6,941 bases of DNA from Bdellovibrio sp. GTDB taxonomy: Bacteria > Bdellovibrionota > Bdellovibrionia > Bdellovibrionales > Bdellovibrionaceae. The stretch is taken from positions 1-6,941 of the forward strand of contig JAHRXB010000139.1 in assembly GCA_019104905.1 (NCBI GenBank), in the 5' to 3' direction. Positions 1-4,985 of the stretch are shown here, piece after piece; positions within the stretch are counted from its first letter, which is position 1; each line of letters starts with the position of its first letter. The translations under genes and the position numbers were made by a program. Under the pieces are notes generated by a model. The model was not told the origin of the DNA. It did not search any database and saw nothing but the letters and a program-made list of their open reading frames with translations.

Positions 1-14
1 GATGCGTAACGGGT

Positions 15-443
15 TCATCTTTTGAACTTAAATATGAGATCTGCCTGCTTAAAGAGGCACATCCCCGTCAGCATGCTGGCGACAAAAACCAGAGGGCTGA
101 ACTCGAAGCTGGCCAAAGAAGTGATGGCGGGGCCAGGGCAAACTCCTGACAATCCCCAGCCGATTCCAAAGATAATAGAACCTATTATAAGAGCGGGAGT
201 GATTTCTTTTTTTGTAGGGACATACCAATCAGAAGATAGGAGGGGGGCTTTGCGTAGGCGAATGAGTTTATAAGTAATGCAGTGGAGGCCAATAGCTCCC
301 ACCATGACAAAGATAAGAGAGGGATCCCAGGAGCCAAAGATATCCAGAAAGCCGATTACTTTTTGGGGCTGAGTCATGCCGGAAATCTCAAGGCCTAAAG
401 CAAAGATAAATCCTGCGACCAGCGCGGCGAAAGACTTTTTCAA
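15..443 (-). CDS. YeeE/YedE-type membrane protein, second half (DUF6691 family)
   Basis: This is an inner-membrane protein of 142 residues, about half the size of full-length YeeE/YedE proteins such as the thiosulfate importer TsuA. About four hydrophobic segments are visible, near residues 4-22, 41-62, 82-100 and 116-133. The signature is a G-x-C-P-G-P-A motif with Cys102, at the position where the family has its functional cysteine; Cys55 and Cys129 are also present. I chose the TTG start because AGGAG lies seven bases upstream and because this TTG overlaps the stop codon of the preceding half-gene (TTGA), a usual sign of translational coupling. An in-frame ATG at 569 would put 42 hydrophilic residues inside the upstream gene and is unlikely. 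Known family role: uptake or export of sulfur-containing ions. The paired half-proteins resemble Serratia PmpA/PmpB. The exact substrate is inferred, not shown. Confidence 0.88.
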   Translation of the reverse strand: MKKSFAALVAGFIFALGLEISGMTQPQKVIGFLDIFGSWDPSLIFVMVGAIGLHCITYKLIRLRKAPLLSSDWYVPTKKEITPALIIGSIIFGIGWGLSGVCPGPAITSLASFEFSPLVFVASMLTGMCLFKQADLIFKFKR

Positions 444-865
444 TTTAAGACTCCTAGCTTTTTGAAAATGAACACAGCAAAAACTCCGGTCAGGATGAAG
501 ACCAGAGTTGCCGTCATTGAGCGGGGTGACAGTCGGCTTATTCCACAGACGCCGTGACCACTTGTACATCCGCTTCCCAGGAGAGTGCCGAATCCAACAA
601 GAAGACCGCCGATGATCAGGGGCCAGATTTCCGTGCTCCAGCCGTTGTGGGGGATTGGGGGATTTAAAATTCTGAAGGCGAGGCCGCCACCCAACAATCC
701 AGCGACAAAAGAAAGTCTCCAGGAAGTGTCTCCTTTTTTGTGGGAGAGCATTCCGCTGATGATTCCGCTAATGCCGGTCACTCGGCCATTTAACAGGAGC
801 ATTAATGATACGGAGATTCCGATAAGGCTTCCACCCCAAAGGGCGTTGATCCAGTCTTGTTGCAT
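440..865 (-). CDS. YeeE/YedE-type membrane protein, first half
   Basis: A 141-residue inner-membrane protein of the YeeE/YedE (sulfur transporter) family and the partner of the half-gene that follows it. Hydrophobic segments lie near residues 6-26, 50-66, 79-97 and 117-135. The family hallmark G-C-T-S-G-H-G-x-C-G is present with Cys100 and Cys107. In characterised full-length members, cysteines in such loops line the path for thiosulfate. The ATG start is preceded by AAGGAG eight bases upstream. The frame stays open much further upstream, but that part lies antisense to the persulfide dioxygenase gene and has no family similarity. The gene is transcribed divergently from that dioxygenase, as in Serratia and Xylella-type BigR/PigS loci, where such pairs sit beside a BLH hydrolase. 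I infer that the two halves form one functional transporter for thiosulfate or another sulfane-sulfur compound. Direction of transport is unknown. Confidence 0.9.
   Translation of the reverse strand: MQQDWINALWGGSLIGISVSLMLLLNGRVTGISGIISGMLSHKKGDTSWRLSFVAGLLGGGLAFRILNPPIPHNGWSTEIWPLIIGGLLVGFGTLLGSGCTSGHGVCGISRLSPRSMTATLVFILTGVFAVFIFKKLGVLN
441..455 (-). promoter_or_regulatory. Shine-Dalgarno site deciding the TTG start of the second YeeE half
   Basis: On the minus strand AGGAG (455 to 451) is followed by a 7-base spacer and TTG (443 to 441). The TTG overlaps the TGA stop of the upstream half-gene (442 to 440). No ATG in this frame has comparable support, so the TTG is taken as the real start. 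Confidence 0.75.
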
Positions 866-887
866 TAGGGCATCTCCTTCGTTAGTC

Positions 888-916
888 TCTGAAGAATAAA
901 AAATAAATTCTTCAGA
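888..916. promoter_or_regulatory. Inverted repeat in the divergent promoter region, probable operator
   Basis: Two perfect 10-bp arms, TCTGAAGAAT (888-897) and ATTCTTCAGA (907-916), flank a 9-base all-A/T spacer. They sit in the centre of the 66-bp gap between the YeeE pair and the persulfide dioxygenase gene. The right arm is itself part of a smaller palindrome, ATTCT-TC-AGAAT (907-918). No U-run follows on either strand and no gene ends here, so a terminator is unlikely. ArsR-family repressors bind inverted repeats of this size, and the related SqrR is reported to use ATTC/GAAT half-sites. Only weak -35/-10 candidates are visible: TTGCTA at 923-918 on the minus strand, and TTAGTC at 882-887 with TAAATT at 904-909 on the plus strand. 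The repeat lies between the elements in both cases, so binding could shut both operons. The identity of the regulator is inferred. Confidence 0.6.
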
Positions 917-931
917 ATAGCAAGGTGAATT

Positions 932-1792
932 ATGAGGCAGATTGTTAGGGAGTTCTTTGATAAGGCGACGTGGACGCTGACGTACGTTGTCTATGATGAA
1001 GAAACGAAGGATGCGATTGTGATTGATCCAGTGTGGGACTATGACCCCGCCTCCTCTCGGATGAACACGGCTTCCGTTGACGATCTTGTGAGTTTTATCC
1101 GGGATCATCAGCTTAAAGTTCATTATATCCTGGAGACCCATGCGCATGCAGATCATTTTTCTGGGGCGCAGGTGCTTAAAGAGCGCCTTCCAGGGGCGAA
1201 GGTGGGGATCGGTTCGCGTATCGTAGATGTTCAAAAGATTTTTCAAAATGTTTTTAACCTTGATTCGGATTTTGAAACAGATGGAAGTCAGTTTGATGTG
1301 CTCCTGGAGGATGGGGCGTCTTTGCGTGCGGGCTCTCTTGCGCTTCAGGTCCTCCATACGCCGGGTCACACTCCCGCGTGCTCAAGTTACATCATTGGCG
1401 AAAGTGTCTTCACTGGGGACGCCCTGTTTATGCCGGATTCAGGAACAGGACGTTGCGACTTTCCTTTGGGCAGCGCAGAGGAACTTTACAAGTCTGTTCA
1501 CACAAAACTTTATGCGTTGCCTGATCACTACCAGGTTTATGTGGGACATGATTATATGCCCGGAGGAAGGGCTTTGAGTTTTGTATCCACGATAGGTGAA
1601 GAGAAAAGGAAGAATATTCAGTTAACAATGGAGACAAGTAAGGATCAATTTGTCGTCTTTCGGGAGGCTCGCGACAAGACCTTGGCCGCTCCGCGACTCT
1701 TGTTGCCCAGCGTACAAGTGAATATTGCGGCAGGTTGTTTGCCGAAGCCCGAAACTAATGGGACTCGATATTTAAAAATACCAGTGAGGTAA
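932..1792 (+). CDS. blh: MBL-fold metallo-hydrolase, BLH/ETHE1-like probable persulfide dioxygenase
   Basis: A 286-residue metallo-beta-lactamase-fold protein without a signal peptide, so cytoplasmic. The metal motif H-A-H-A-D-H is at residues 70-75. It is followed by H-T-P-G-H (142-146), G-D (Asp163) and G-H-D-Y (His206). The stretch F-M-P-D-S-G-T-G-R-C-D-F near 166-177 and the C-terminal V-N-I-A-A-G-x-L-P-x-P-E plus R-Y-L-K-I-P-V match the BigR-linked hydrolase group. Known relatives (ETHE1, BLH) are mononuclear iron enzymes that oxidise glutathione persulfide to sulfite and glutathione. The length equals the catalytic domain alone: the DUF442 phosphatase-like domain fused to Xylella/Agrobacterium BLH is absent. 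The ATG has AAGGTG four bases upstream. The rhodanese gene follows after four bases, so the two are probably one operon. A glyoxalase II role is less likely given the motif set and neighbours. Confidence 0.9.
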   Translation: MRQIVREFFDKATWTLTYVVYDEETKDAIVIDPVWDYDPASSRMNTASVDDLVSFIRDHQLKVHYILETHAHADHFSGAQVLKERLPGAKVGIGSRIVDVQKIFQNVFNLDSDFETDGSQFDVLLEDGASLRAGSLALQVLHTPGHTPACSSYIIGESVFTGDALFMPDSGTGRCDFPLGSAEELYKSVHTKLYALPDHYQVYVGHDYMPGGRALSFVSTIGEEKRKNIQLTMETSKDQFVVFREARDKTLAAPRLLLPSVQVNIAAGCLPKPETNGTRYLKIPVR

Positions 1793-1796
1793 AAAT

Positions 1797-2150
1797 ATGA
1801 AATTCATTTCAGGAATTCTTGCATTATTTATGTCGCCTGCCGCAAGTCAGGTGGTTTATGCAGACACCACAAACTTTGTTATTCTTGATGTCAGAACGGC
1901 TCAAGAGTATTCGCAGAGTCACGTGGAGGGCGCGATTAATATTGATTTTCTAAAGTCAGACTTTAAAGAAAAGATCTCAAAGCTAGATCGCAATAAAATT
2001 TATAAGATCTATTGCCGAAGTGGAAACAGATCCGGGCAGGCTTTGCGAGTGATGCAAGGGATGGGTTTTAAAGATTTGGAGAATTTAGGAGGCCTTCGGC
2101 AAGCGGCGAAGGCTCTTAATAAGAAAACTGAAGAAGGGGCCTCCCACTAG
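1797..2150 (+). CDS. Single-domain rhodanese, PspE-like, probably exported
   Basis: A 117-residue single rhodanese domain, close to PspE in size and layout. The D-V-R-x-x-x-E-Y motif starts at Asp31, H-V-x-G-A-I-N-I is at 42-49, and the active-site loop C-R-S-G-N-R is at 73-78, with Cys73 the only cysteine. The C-terminal N-L-G-G-L at 96-100 is also typical. Residues 1-22 look like a signal peptide: Lys2, a hydrophobic run to about residue 16, and possible cleavage near A-x-A/Y-A-D. The protein may therefore act in the periplasm, though its charge and cleavage signals are modest. Known activity: transfer of sulfane sulfur from thiosulfate or persulfides to a thiophilic acceptor through a cysteine persulfide. 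It lies four bases after the dioxygenase gene, with its Shine-Dalgarno site (GAGGT) running into that gene's stop. The pair plausibly handles persulfides in sequence, but export would put them in different compartments. Confidence 0.9.
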   Translation: MKFISGILALFMSPAASQVVYADTTNFVILDVRTAQEYSQSHVEGAINIDFLKSDFKEKISKLDRNKIYKIYCRSGNRSGQALRVMQGMGFKDLENLGGLRQAAKALNKKTEEGASH

Positions 2151-2163
2151 GGGAGGCTTTTTT
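2139..2163 (+). terminator. Rho-independent terminator after the dioxygenase-rhodanese operon
   Basis: A perfect 7-bp stem GCCTCCC/GGGAGGC (2139-2145 and 2151-2157) with a 5-base loop is followed by six T residues (2158-2163). The rhodanese stop codon lies in the loop region. The OsmC gene converges from the other side and stops at 2162, so the same hairpin may also slow its transcript. Read on the minus strand, however, no good U-run follows the stem. Confidence 0.9.
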
Positions 2164-2605
2164 AGTTGCTGAAGTTTGCTTGGCCTACTCCAATTTCTTC
2201 GCCATTGAGCACGACGCGATAGTGAATGGGGAGGGCTTTTGAAAGCATCGCACTTACGCCGCAGAACTTGGTTTGTGACAAGTTCACAGACTCTAGAAGG
2301 ATCGCTTTGTCGACCTCTCCTGTGACTTGAAATAGAAGGTGAGCCTCGGCAAAGACCACAGGATGACCCCCTGAAGATGAAGTGATATCCACTTCAACTT
2401 GCAAGGATTTGTAGTCCTGTTTGTGTTTTTTAAGAAGAGCAATAACATCCATAGCTGTGCAGCCGCCCAATCCCGTAGCGACCAGTTCTTTAGGGGTCAT
2501 GGCCTTATTTTCACCCAACGGAGCCTTCGCATCCATCGTGACGGCGTTGCCATCGCAGTCTGCGGTGAATCTCATTTTTTCAGTCCAATTAAGGATGGTT
2601 TTCAT
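2162..2605 (-). CDS. OsmC/Ohr-family protein (YhfA-like)
   Basis: A 147-residue cytoplasmic protein of the OsmC family. The family reduces organic hydroperoxides with a reactive cysteine pair; some members act on persulfides or have no known substrate. The motif [18 protein letters not shown] places the likely catalytic Glu40 and peroxidatic Cys49 early in the protein. The second cysteine, Cys115, lies in [12 protein letters not shown], as in the YhfA-like branch. A third cysteine, Cys17, is less conserved in my recollection. The ATG overlaps the stop of the upstream thioredoxin gene as ATGA, with AAAGGAA just upstream, so the two genes are translationally coupled. I infer that thioredoxin may supply electrons to the OsmC disulfide, and that the substrate may be a peroxide or hydropersulfide formed in sulfur stress. 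Confidence 0.9.
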   Translation of the reverse strand: MKTILNWTEKMRFTADCDGNAVTMDAKAPLGENKAMTPKELVATGLGGCTAMDVIALLKKHKQDYKSLQVEVDITSSSGGHPVVFAEAHLLFQVTGEVDKAILLESVNLSQTKFCGVSAMLSKALPIHYRVVLNGEEIGVGQANFSN

Positions 2606-2979
2606 CGTGTTCCTTTCTGTTGGAGAGGGGCAATGTTAAAGATTTCATGAATCGCTTTTTGTAGACTTTCCTTGGGTGCAAAGCCTGAAGCCATGGCGGG
2701 GCCTCCTGTCATGGGAATGAAAAGCAGAGACGGGACCCCGCGAATTCCAAACATTGAAGCTAATTCCGGAGTGAGTTCGGTGTTGACCTTATAGATGTCT
2801 ACAACGCCGGCGTATTCTTTAGCGAGCTCTTCGAGGACGGGGGAGAGGGCTCGGCAGGGGCCACACCAGTCGGCGTAAAAATCCACGATGGCAGGACGGC
2901 CTCCATTAAAGGTCCACTCTTTGTGCTGCTCAAAGTTAAAGATTTTCTCTTTAAAGGTCTCTTTGTTGAGAATTTCCAT
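2602..2979 (-). CDS. Thioredoxin-family protein, cytoplasmic
   Basis: A 125-residue thioredoxin fold with [11 protein letters not shown] (active site Cys39/Cys42) and the cis-proline motif G-V-P-S at 81-84 (Pro83). It reduces protein disulfides, persulfides or peroxidase partners. It differs from ordinary TrxA by a longer N-terminal segment (about residues 12-29, with W22 and G26-G27) before the first core strand, and by a short polar tail after residue 118. No signal peptide is visible from the chosen start. That ATG is supported by AAGGAG seven bases upstream and by a well-placed promoter. A longer open frame upstream to 3066 would add a hydrophobic leader, but it would overlap the divergent repressor gene and erase the promoter region. 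It is the first gene of a two-gene unit with OsmC, the stop and start overlapping as ATGA. Confidence 0.92.
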   Translation of the reverse strand: MEILNKETFKEKIFNFEQHKEWTFNGGRPAIVDFYADWCGPCRALSPVLEELAKEYAGVVDIYKVNTELTPELASMFGIRGVPSLLFIPMTGGPAMASGFAPKESLQKAIHEIFNIAPLQQKGTR

Positions 2980-2986
2980 AAAAAAT

Positions 2987-2992
2987 CTCCTT
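2987..2992 (-). promoter_or_regulatory. Shine-Dalgarno site of the thioredoxin gene
   Basis: AAGGAG on the minus strand, seven bases before the ATG at 2979. It decides against the longer, membrane-leader-like reading that starts upstream at 3066. Confidence 0.8.
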
Positions 2993-3004
2993 GCTTTACG
3001 TATT

Positions 3005-3032
3005 AGCATATTATAAAGTAATAATATGTCAA
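3005..3032 (-). promoter_or_regulatory. Predicted sigma-70-type promoter of thioredoxin-OsmC
   Basis: On the minus strand a perfect -35 TTGACA (3032-3027) is followed by a 16-base spacer and TATGCT (3010-3005). Transcription would start near 2998, just before the Shine-Dalgarno site. An overlapping alternative is TTGTGC (3038-3033), 17 bases, then a perfect TATAAT (3015-3010). Either way the palindrome at 3007-3028 falls across the spacer and -10 region. Confidence 0.55.
3007..3028. promoter_or_regulatory. AT-rich inverted repeat overlapping the arsR start, probable autoregulatory operator
   Basis: Perfect 8-bp arms CATATTAT (3007-3014) and ATAATATG (3021-3028) flank the 6-base spacer AAAGTA. 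The right arm ends on the ATG of the ArsR-family gene, and the repeat covers the promoter of the divergent thioredoxin gene. A weak plus-strand promoter, TTGCTT (2991-2996) with 15-base spacing to TATAAA (3012-3017), would also be covered. ArsR-family proteins commonly repress themselves from such palindromes. The sequence differs from the repeat at 888-916, so one protein binding both would need relaxed specificity. Confidence 0.6.
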
Positions 3033-3361
3033 GCACAAAAGAAGCTACAAAGATACAAGTTACCAAGATCTCCGTCTCAAAAATGGAAAAGTCCTGCCAG
3101 GAAGTCAGTGACTTGTTAAGGGCTCTTTCCCATCCGCAACGCCTGATGATTATGGGGCATTTGACTCAAGGGCCCAAAACGGTCTCTGAACTTGTCGAGT
3201 TGTGTGAGGTTTCCCAGTCTCAGTTGTCCCAGTTTTTGGGAAGAATGAAGGCGGAGGGGTTGGTTAAAAGCGAGCGCCAAGGAAAGTATCAGTACTATGC
3301 GGTGGCCGATGAGCGTTTGATTCAACTGATTGCTGTTATTCAAAATATTTTTTGTCGATAA
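3026..3361 (+). CDS. ArsR/SmtB-family winged-helix repressor, BigR/SqrR/YgaV-like
   Basis: A 111-residue ArsR-family repressor. The core begins with [15 protein letters not shown] (26-40). The helix-turn-helix is at about 52-72, ending S-Q-S-Q-L-S-Q-F-L, and the wing [10 protein letters not shown] is at 84-93. The overall pattern and the C-terminal I-F-C at 108-110 resemble BigR, SqrR and YgaV, which sense persulfide through a cysteine in helix 2 and one near the C-terminus. Here Cys110 is kept, but the helix-2 position (R-L-M-I-M-G-H-L) has glycine, while Cys24 and Cys60 sit elsewhere. The ArsR metal motif E-L-C-V-C-D-L is absent. No Shine-Dalgarno site precedes the ATG at 3026; an internal ATG at 3083 (92 residues) is possible. 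DUF2892 follows after 21 bases, as in the ygaV-ygaP order. Role inferred: sulfur-responsive repressor of this island. Confidence 0.9.
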   Translation: MSSTKEATKIQVTKISVSKMEKSCQEVSDLLRALSHPQRLMIMGHLTQGPKTVSELVELCEVSQSQLSQFLGRMKAEGLVKSERQGKYQYYAVADERLIQLIAVIQNIFCR

Positions 3362-3382
3362 ACATTAAGAAGGAGTTAGAAA

Positions 3383-3580
3383 ATGAAAAAAAATATCCAT
3401 TCAATCGAGCGCGTTGTACGAATTATTGCAGGAGTGGTGTTGGTAAGCATGGCTTTTGTAGGGCCGGCGAACCTTTGGTTCTTGTTGGGCCTAGTTCCTT
3501 TGGCAACAGGTTTGTTGGGATGGTGTCCTCCTTACGCCATGTGCGGAATCAGCACTTGCCGTTTAGAAGATAAGAAATAA
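3383..3580 (+). CDS. DUF2892 / YgaP-type small inner-membrane protein
   Basis: A 65-residue protein with two membrane segments, near residues 11-27 and 30-46. The signature G-W-C-P-P-Y-A-x-C-G-I-S-T-C gives Cys48, Cys54 and Cys59. This is the DUF2892 domain that forms the membrane part of E. coli YgaP, where it is fused to a cytoplasmic rhodanese. Here it stands alone, while the rhodanese is encoded about 1.2 kb away in another transcription unit. AGGAG lies seven bases before the ATG, and the ArsR-family repressor gene ends 21 bases upstream, so they are probably one operon. The molecular role of the domain is not firmly known. Its cysteines and its company with rhodaneses and BigR-type regulators suggest handling or passage of sulfur species, including thiocyanate or sulfide, which remains inference. 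Confidence 0.9.
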   Translation: MKKNIHSIERVVRIIAGVVLVSMAFVGPANLWFLLGLVPLATGLLGWCPPYAMCGISTCRLEDKK

Positions 3581-3589
3581 GTGACTCAG

Positions 3590-3620
3590 ACCCCATCTCG
3601 ACAAGGGGTGGGGTGGTTTT
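3590..3620 (+). terminator. Rho-independent terminator after arsR-DUF2892
   Basis: A 10-bp stem is formed by ACCCCATCTC (3590-3599) and GGGGTGGGGT (3605-3614), including two G-U pairs in RNA, around the 5-base loop GACAA. It is followed by GG and TTTT (3617-3620). It begins ten bases after the DUF2892 stop. It separates this unit from the TolC-RND genes, although partial read-through is possible because the T-run is short and no convincing promoter is seen between it and the TolC start. Confidence 0.8.
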
Positions 3621-3651
3621 AAATTTAACAACATTATAAGGGCGGATTTTT

Positions 3652-4983
3652 ATGAGCAAAATAGCTCAATGGACCTCTTTTGTCTTTTTGCAGCTAATGA
3701 TCTTTGGCTTGAGCGCACAGGCAGAGCAGGTGTCCTTTGGTAAAGTTTGGAATTCGATTTCTCACACCTCTCCAGGCCTCAAGGCGGCAGAGTTGCAGTC
3801 TCAAGCTGCCGTAGAAGCCAAAGACCGAGCGGGGCGCCACTGGTTGCCGCGACTCTATTTAGATGCAAGATCGTACCAGACGAATGCTCCCGGGCAGTCC
3901 TTTTTCGGACTTCTTGAGCAAAGATCTTTGCGACAAACTGACTTTAATCCGGATGCGATTAACAATCCTGACTCTGAAGTTTTCACCAGGGGATCTTTGG
4001 GCGTGGATTTACCTCTTTATGAAGGGGGAATGAAGTCCGCGCAGGTCAGTTTGCAAAATCATCTGTCACAGTCTCAAGACCATGAGGCGGCTGGTGTCAG
4101 GGTGGAACAGTATTCTGAAGTTGCGAAGGCTTATGGCTCCTTGGGGCTTTTAGAGCAGCAAAAGCAAAAGCTTTTAAATCTGAAACAGATTATCGATCGA
4201 TTGCTTAAAAGCTATCAAATCGGAGTTAAATCAAACCCTGTGGGTTACTCGGGATTGTTAGGCTTAAAGTCCTTGTCAAATCGAGTTCAGGGACTTCTTG
4301 TACAGTACGAGGCGCAAAGTCGAGCGTACTACGTGGCTCTTAAAGAAATGGGTTATACAGAGACTCAATGGTCACCTCAGGCGGAAGAAACGATTGTCTT
4401 CGTTGAAAAGTATCTGGCAAGTCAAAGCGAGGAAGCTTCTTTTCAAGTTGAATCGCTGAAGGAAAAGTCCATGGTGGCGCAAGAGGCGTCGAAGATGGAG
4501 AAAGCTCGATTCTTACCTCGAGTAGGAGCGTTTGCTGAGAGTTATATCTTTAATGGAAGTCGTGACACAGCCAATGGCTATACGGCGGGACTGTATTTGC
4601 AGTGGAGTCTCTTTAATCCTTCCGATTACGGAACTCATAAAGAGGCTCAAATCAAATCATTGGCCGCGCAAAAATACACCGAAGCGATGGAGCAAAAAGA
4701 ACGAGCTGAGAAGCTATCTTTGGATCAAGCCATTCAAGCCCTTAAGGCGAACATTCGTCTTCTTGAGGACAGTCAAAAAATTCTAATTGAGCAGTCGCAA
4801 GTGGCGGAGTCTCTTTTTAAGAATGGTTCGATCAATGCCCTTCAGTTTGTCGAAGTTTTAAATCGCCGTGTGGATTTGGTGACTTCACAAGCGGATGCGG
4901 GAATGAATCTACTTCAGGCGGCGTCGCAAAAAGTTTTAAAGGCACGTTTTGAACTTCCCCAAGAATTGTCACAAGGAAAGTAG
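3652..4983 (+). CDS. TolC-family outer-membrane efflux protein
   Basis: A 443-residue outer-membrane factor of tripartite exporters. Residues 1-24 are a signal peptide ending A-Q-A before Glu25. No cysteine follows, so it is not a lipoprotein like OprM/NodT. Two related OEP regions follow, at about 28-235 and 255-435. They are rich in long Gln/Glu/Lys/Ala helices, as expected for the periplasmic coiled-coil barrel. Short beta-type stretches (about 60-77, 112-124 and 286-312, including L-P-L-Y-E-G-G and L-Q-W-S-L-F-N-P) fit the outer-membrane barrel strands. The ATG has AGGGCGG six bases upstream. The RND permease gene starts two bases after the stop, so they form one operon. The exported substrate cannot be read from this protein. 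The order factor-permease, without an adaptor in between, is less common than adaptor-permease-factor. Confidence 0.92.
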   Translation: MSKIAQWTSFVFLQLMIFGLSAQAEQVSFGKVWNSISHTSPGLKAAELQSQAAVEAKDRAGRHWLPRLYLDARSYQTNAPGQSFFGLLEQRSLRQTDFNPDAINNPDSEVFTRGSLGVDLPLYEGGMKSAQVSLQNHLSQSQDHEAAGVRVEQYSEVAKAYGSLGLLEQQKQKLLNLKQIIDRLLKSYQIGVKSNPVGYSGLLGLKSLSNRVQGLLVQYEAQSRAYYVALKEMGYTETQWSPQAEETIVFVEKYLASQSEEASFQVESLKEKSMVAQEASKMEKARFLPRVGAFAESYIFNGSRDTANGYTAGLYLQWSLFNPSDYGTHKEAQIKSLAAQKYTEAMEQKERAEKLSLDQAIQALKANIRLLEDSQKILIEQSQVAESLFKNGSINALQFVEVLNRRVDLVTSQADAGMNLLQAASQKVLKARFELPQELSQGK

Positions 4984-4985
4984 TT

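Noticed and set aside
444..569. ATG-started 42-residue extension of the second YeeE half.
   Set aside because: It lies within the coding sequence of the first half, is hydrophilic and unlike the family. The TTG start has its own AGGAG and a stop-start overlap.
866..1369. Long open frame on the minus strand upstream of the first YeeE half, adding about 168 residues.
   Set aside because: It lies antisense to the well-conserved dioxygenase gene, is rich in Arg/His/Pro as expected of a shadow frame, and has no family features. The ATG at 865 has a clear ribosome binding site.
932..1792. Glyoxalase II (hydroxyacylglutathione hydrolase) assignment.
   Set aside because: Glyoxalase II shares the H-x-H-x-D-H fold, but the F-M-P-D-S-G-T-G-R-C-D-F segment, the C-terminal motifs and the rhodanese/YeeE setting point to the BLH/ETHE1 group.
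2980..3066. In-frame upstream extension of the thioredoxin gene that would add a hydrophobic leader and make it look membrane-anchored.
   Set aside because: It overlaps the start of the divergent repressor gene, runs through a good promoter and palindrome, and lacks a Shine-Dalgarno site. The ATG at 2979 has AAGGAG at ideal spacing.
3026..3361. Classical arsenic- or metal-sensing ArsR/SmtB repressor.
   Set aside because: The E-L-C-V-C-D-L motif of ArsR/CadC and the helix-5 metal ligands of SmtB are not seen. The C-terminal I-F-C and neighbours fit the persulfide-sensing branch better.
3352..3573. A plus-strand frame overlapping the DUF2892 gene and the end of the repressor gene.
   Set aside because: The overlapping frame at 3383 gives a recognised DUF2892 protein with a good ribosome binding site; this one gives no recognisable protein.
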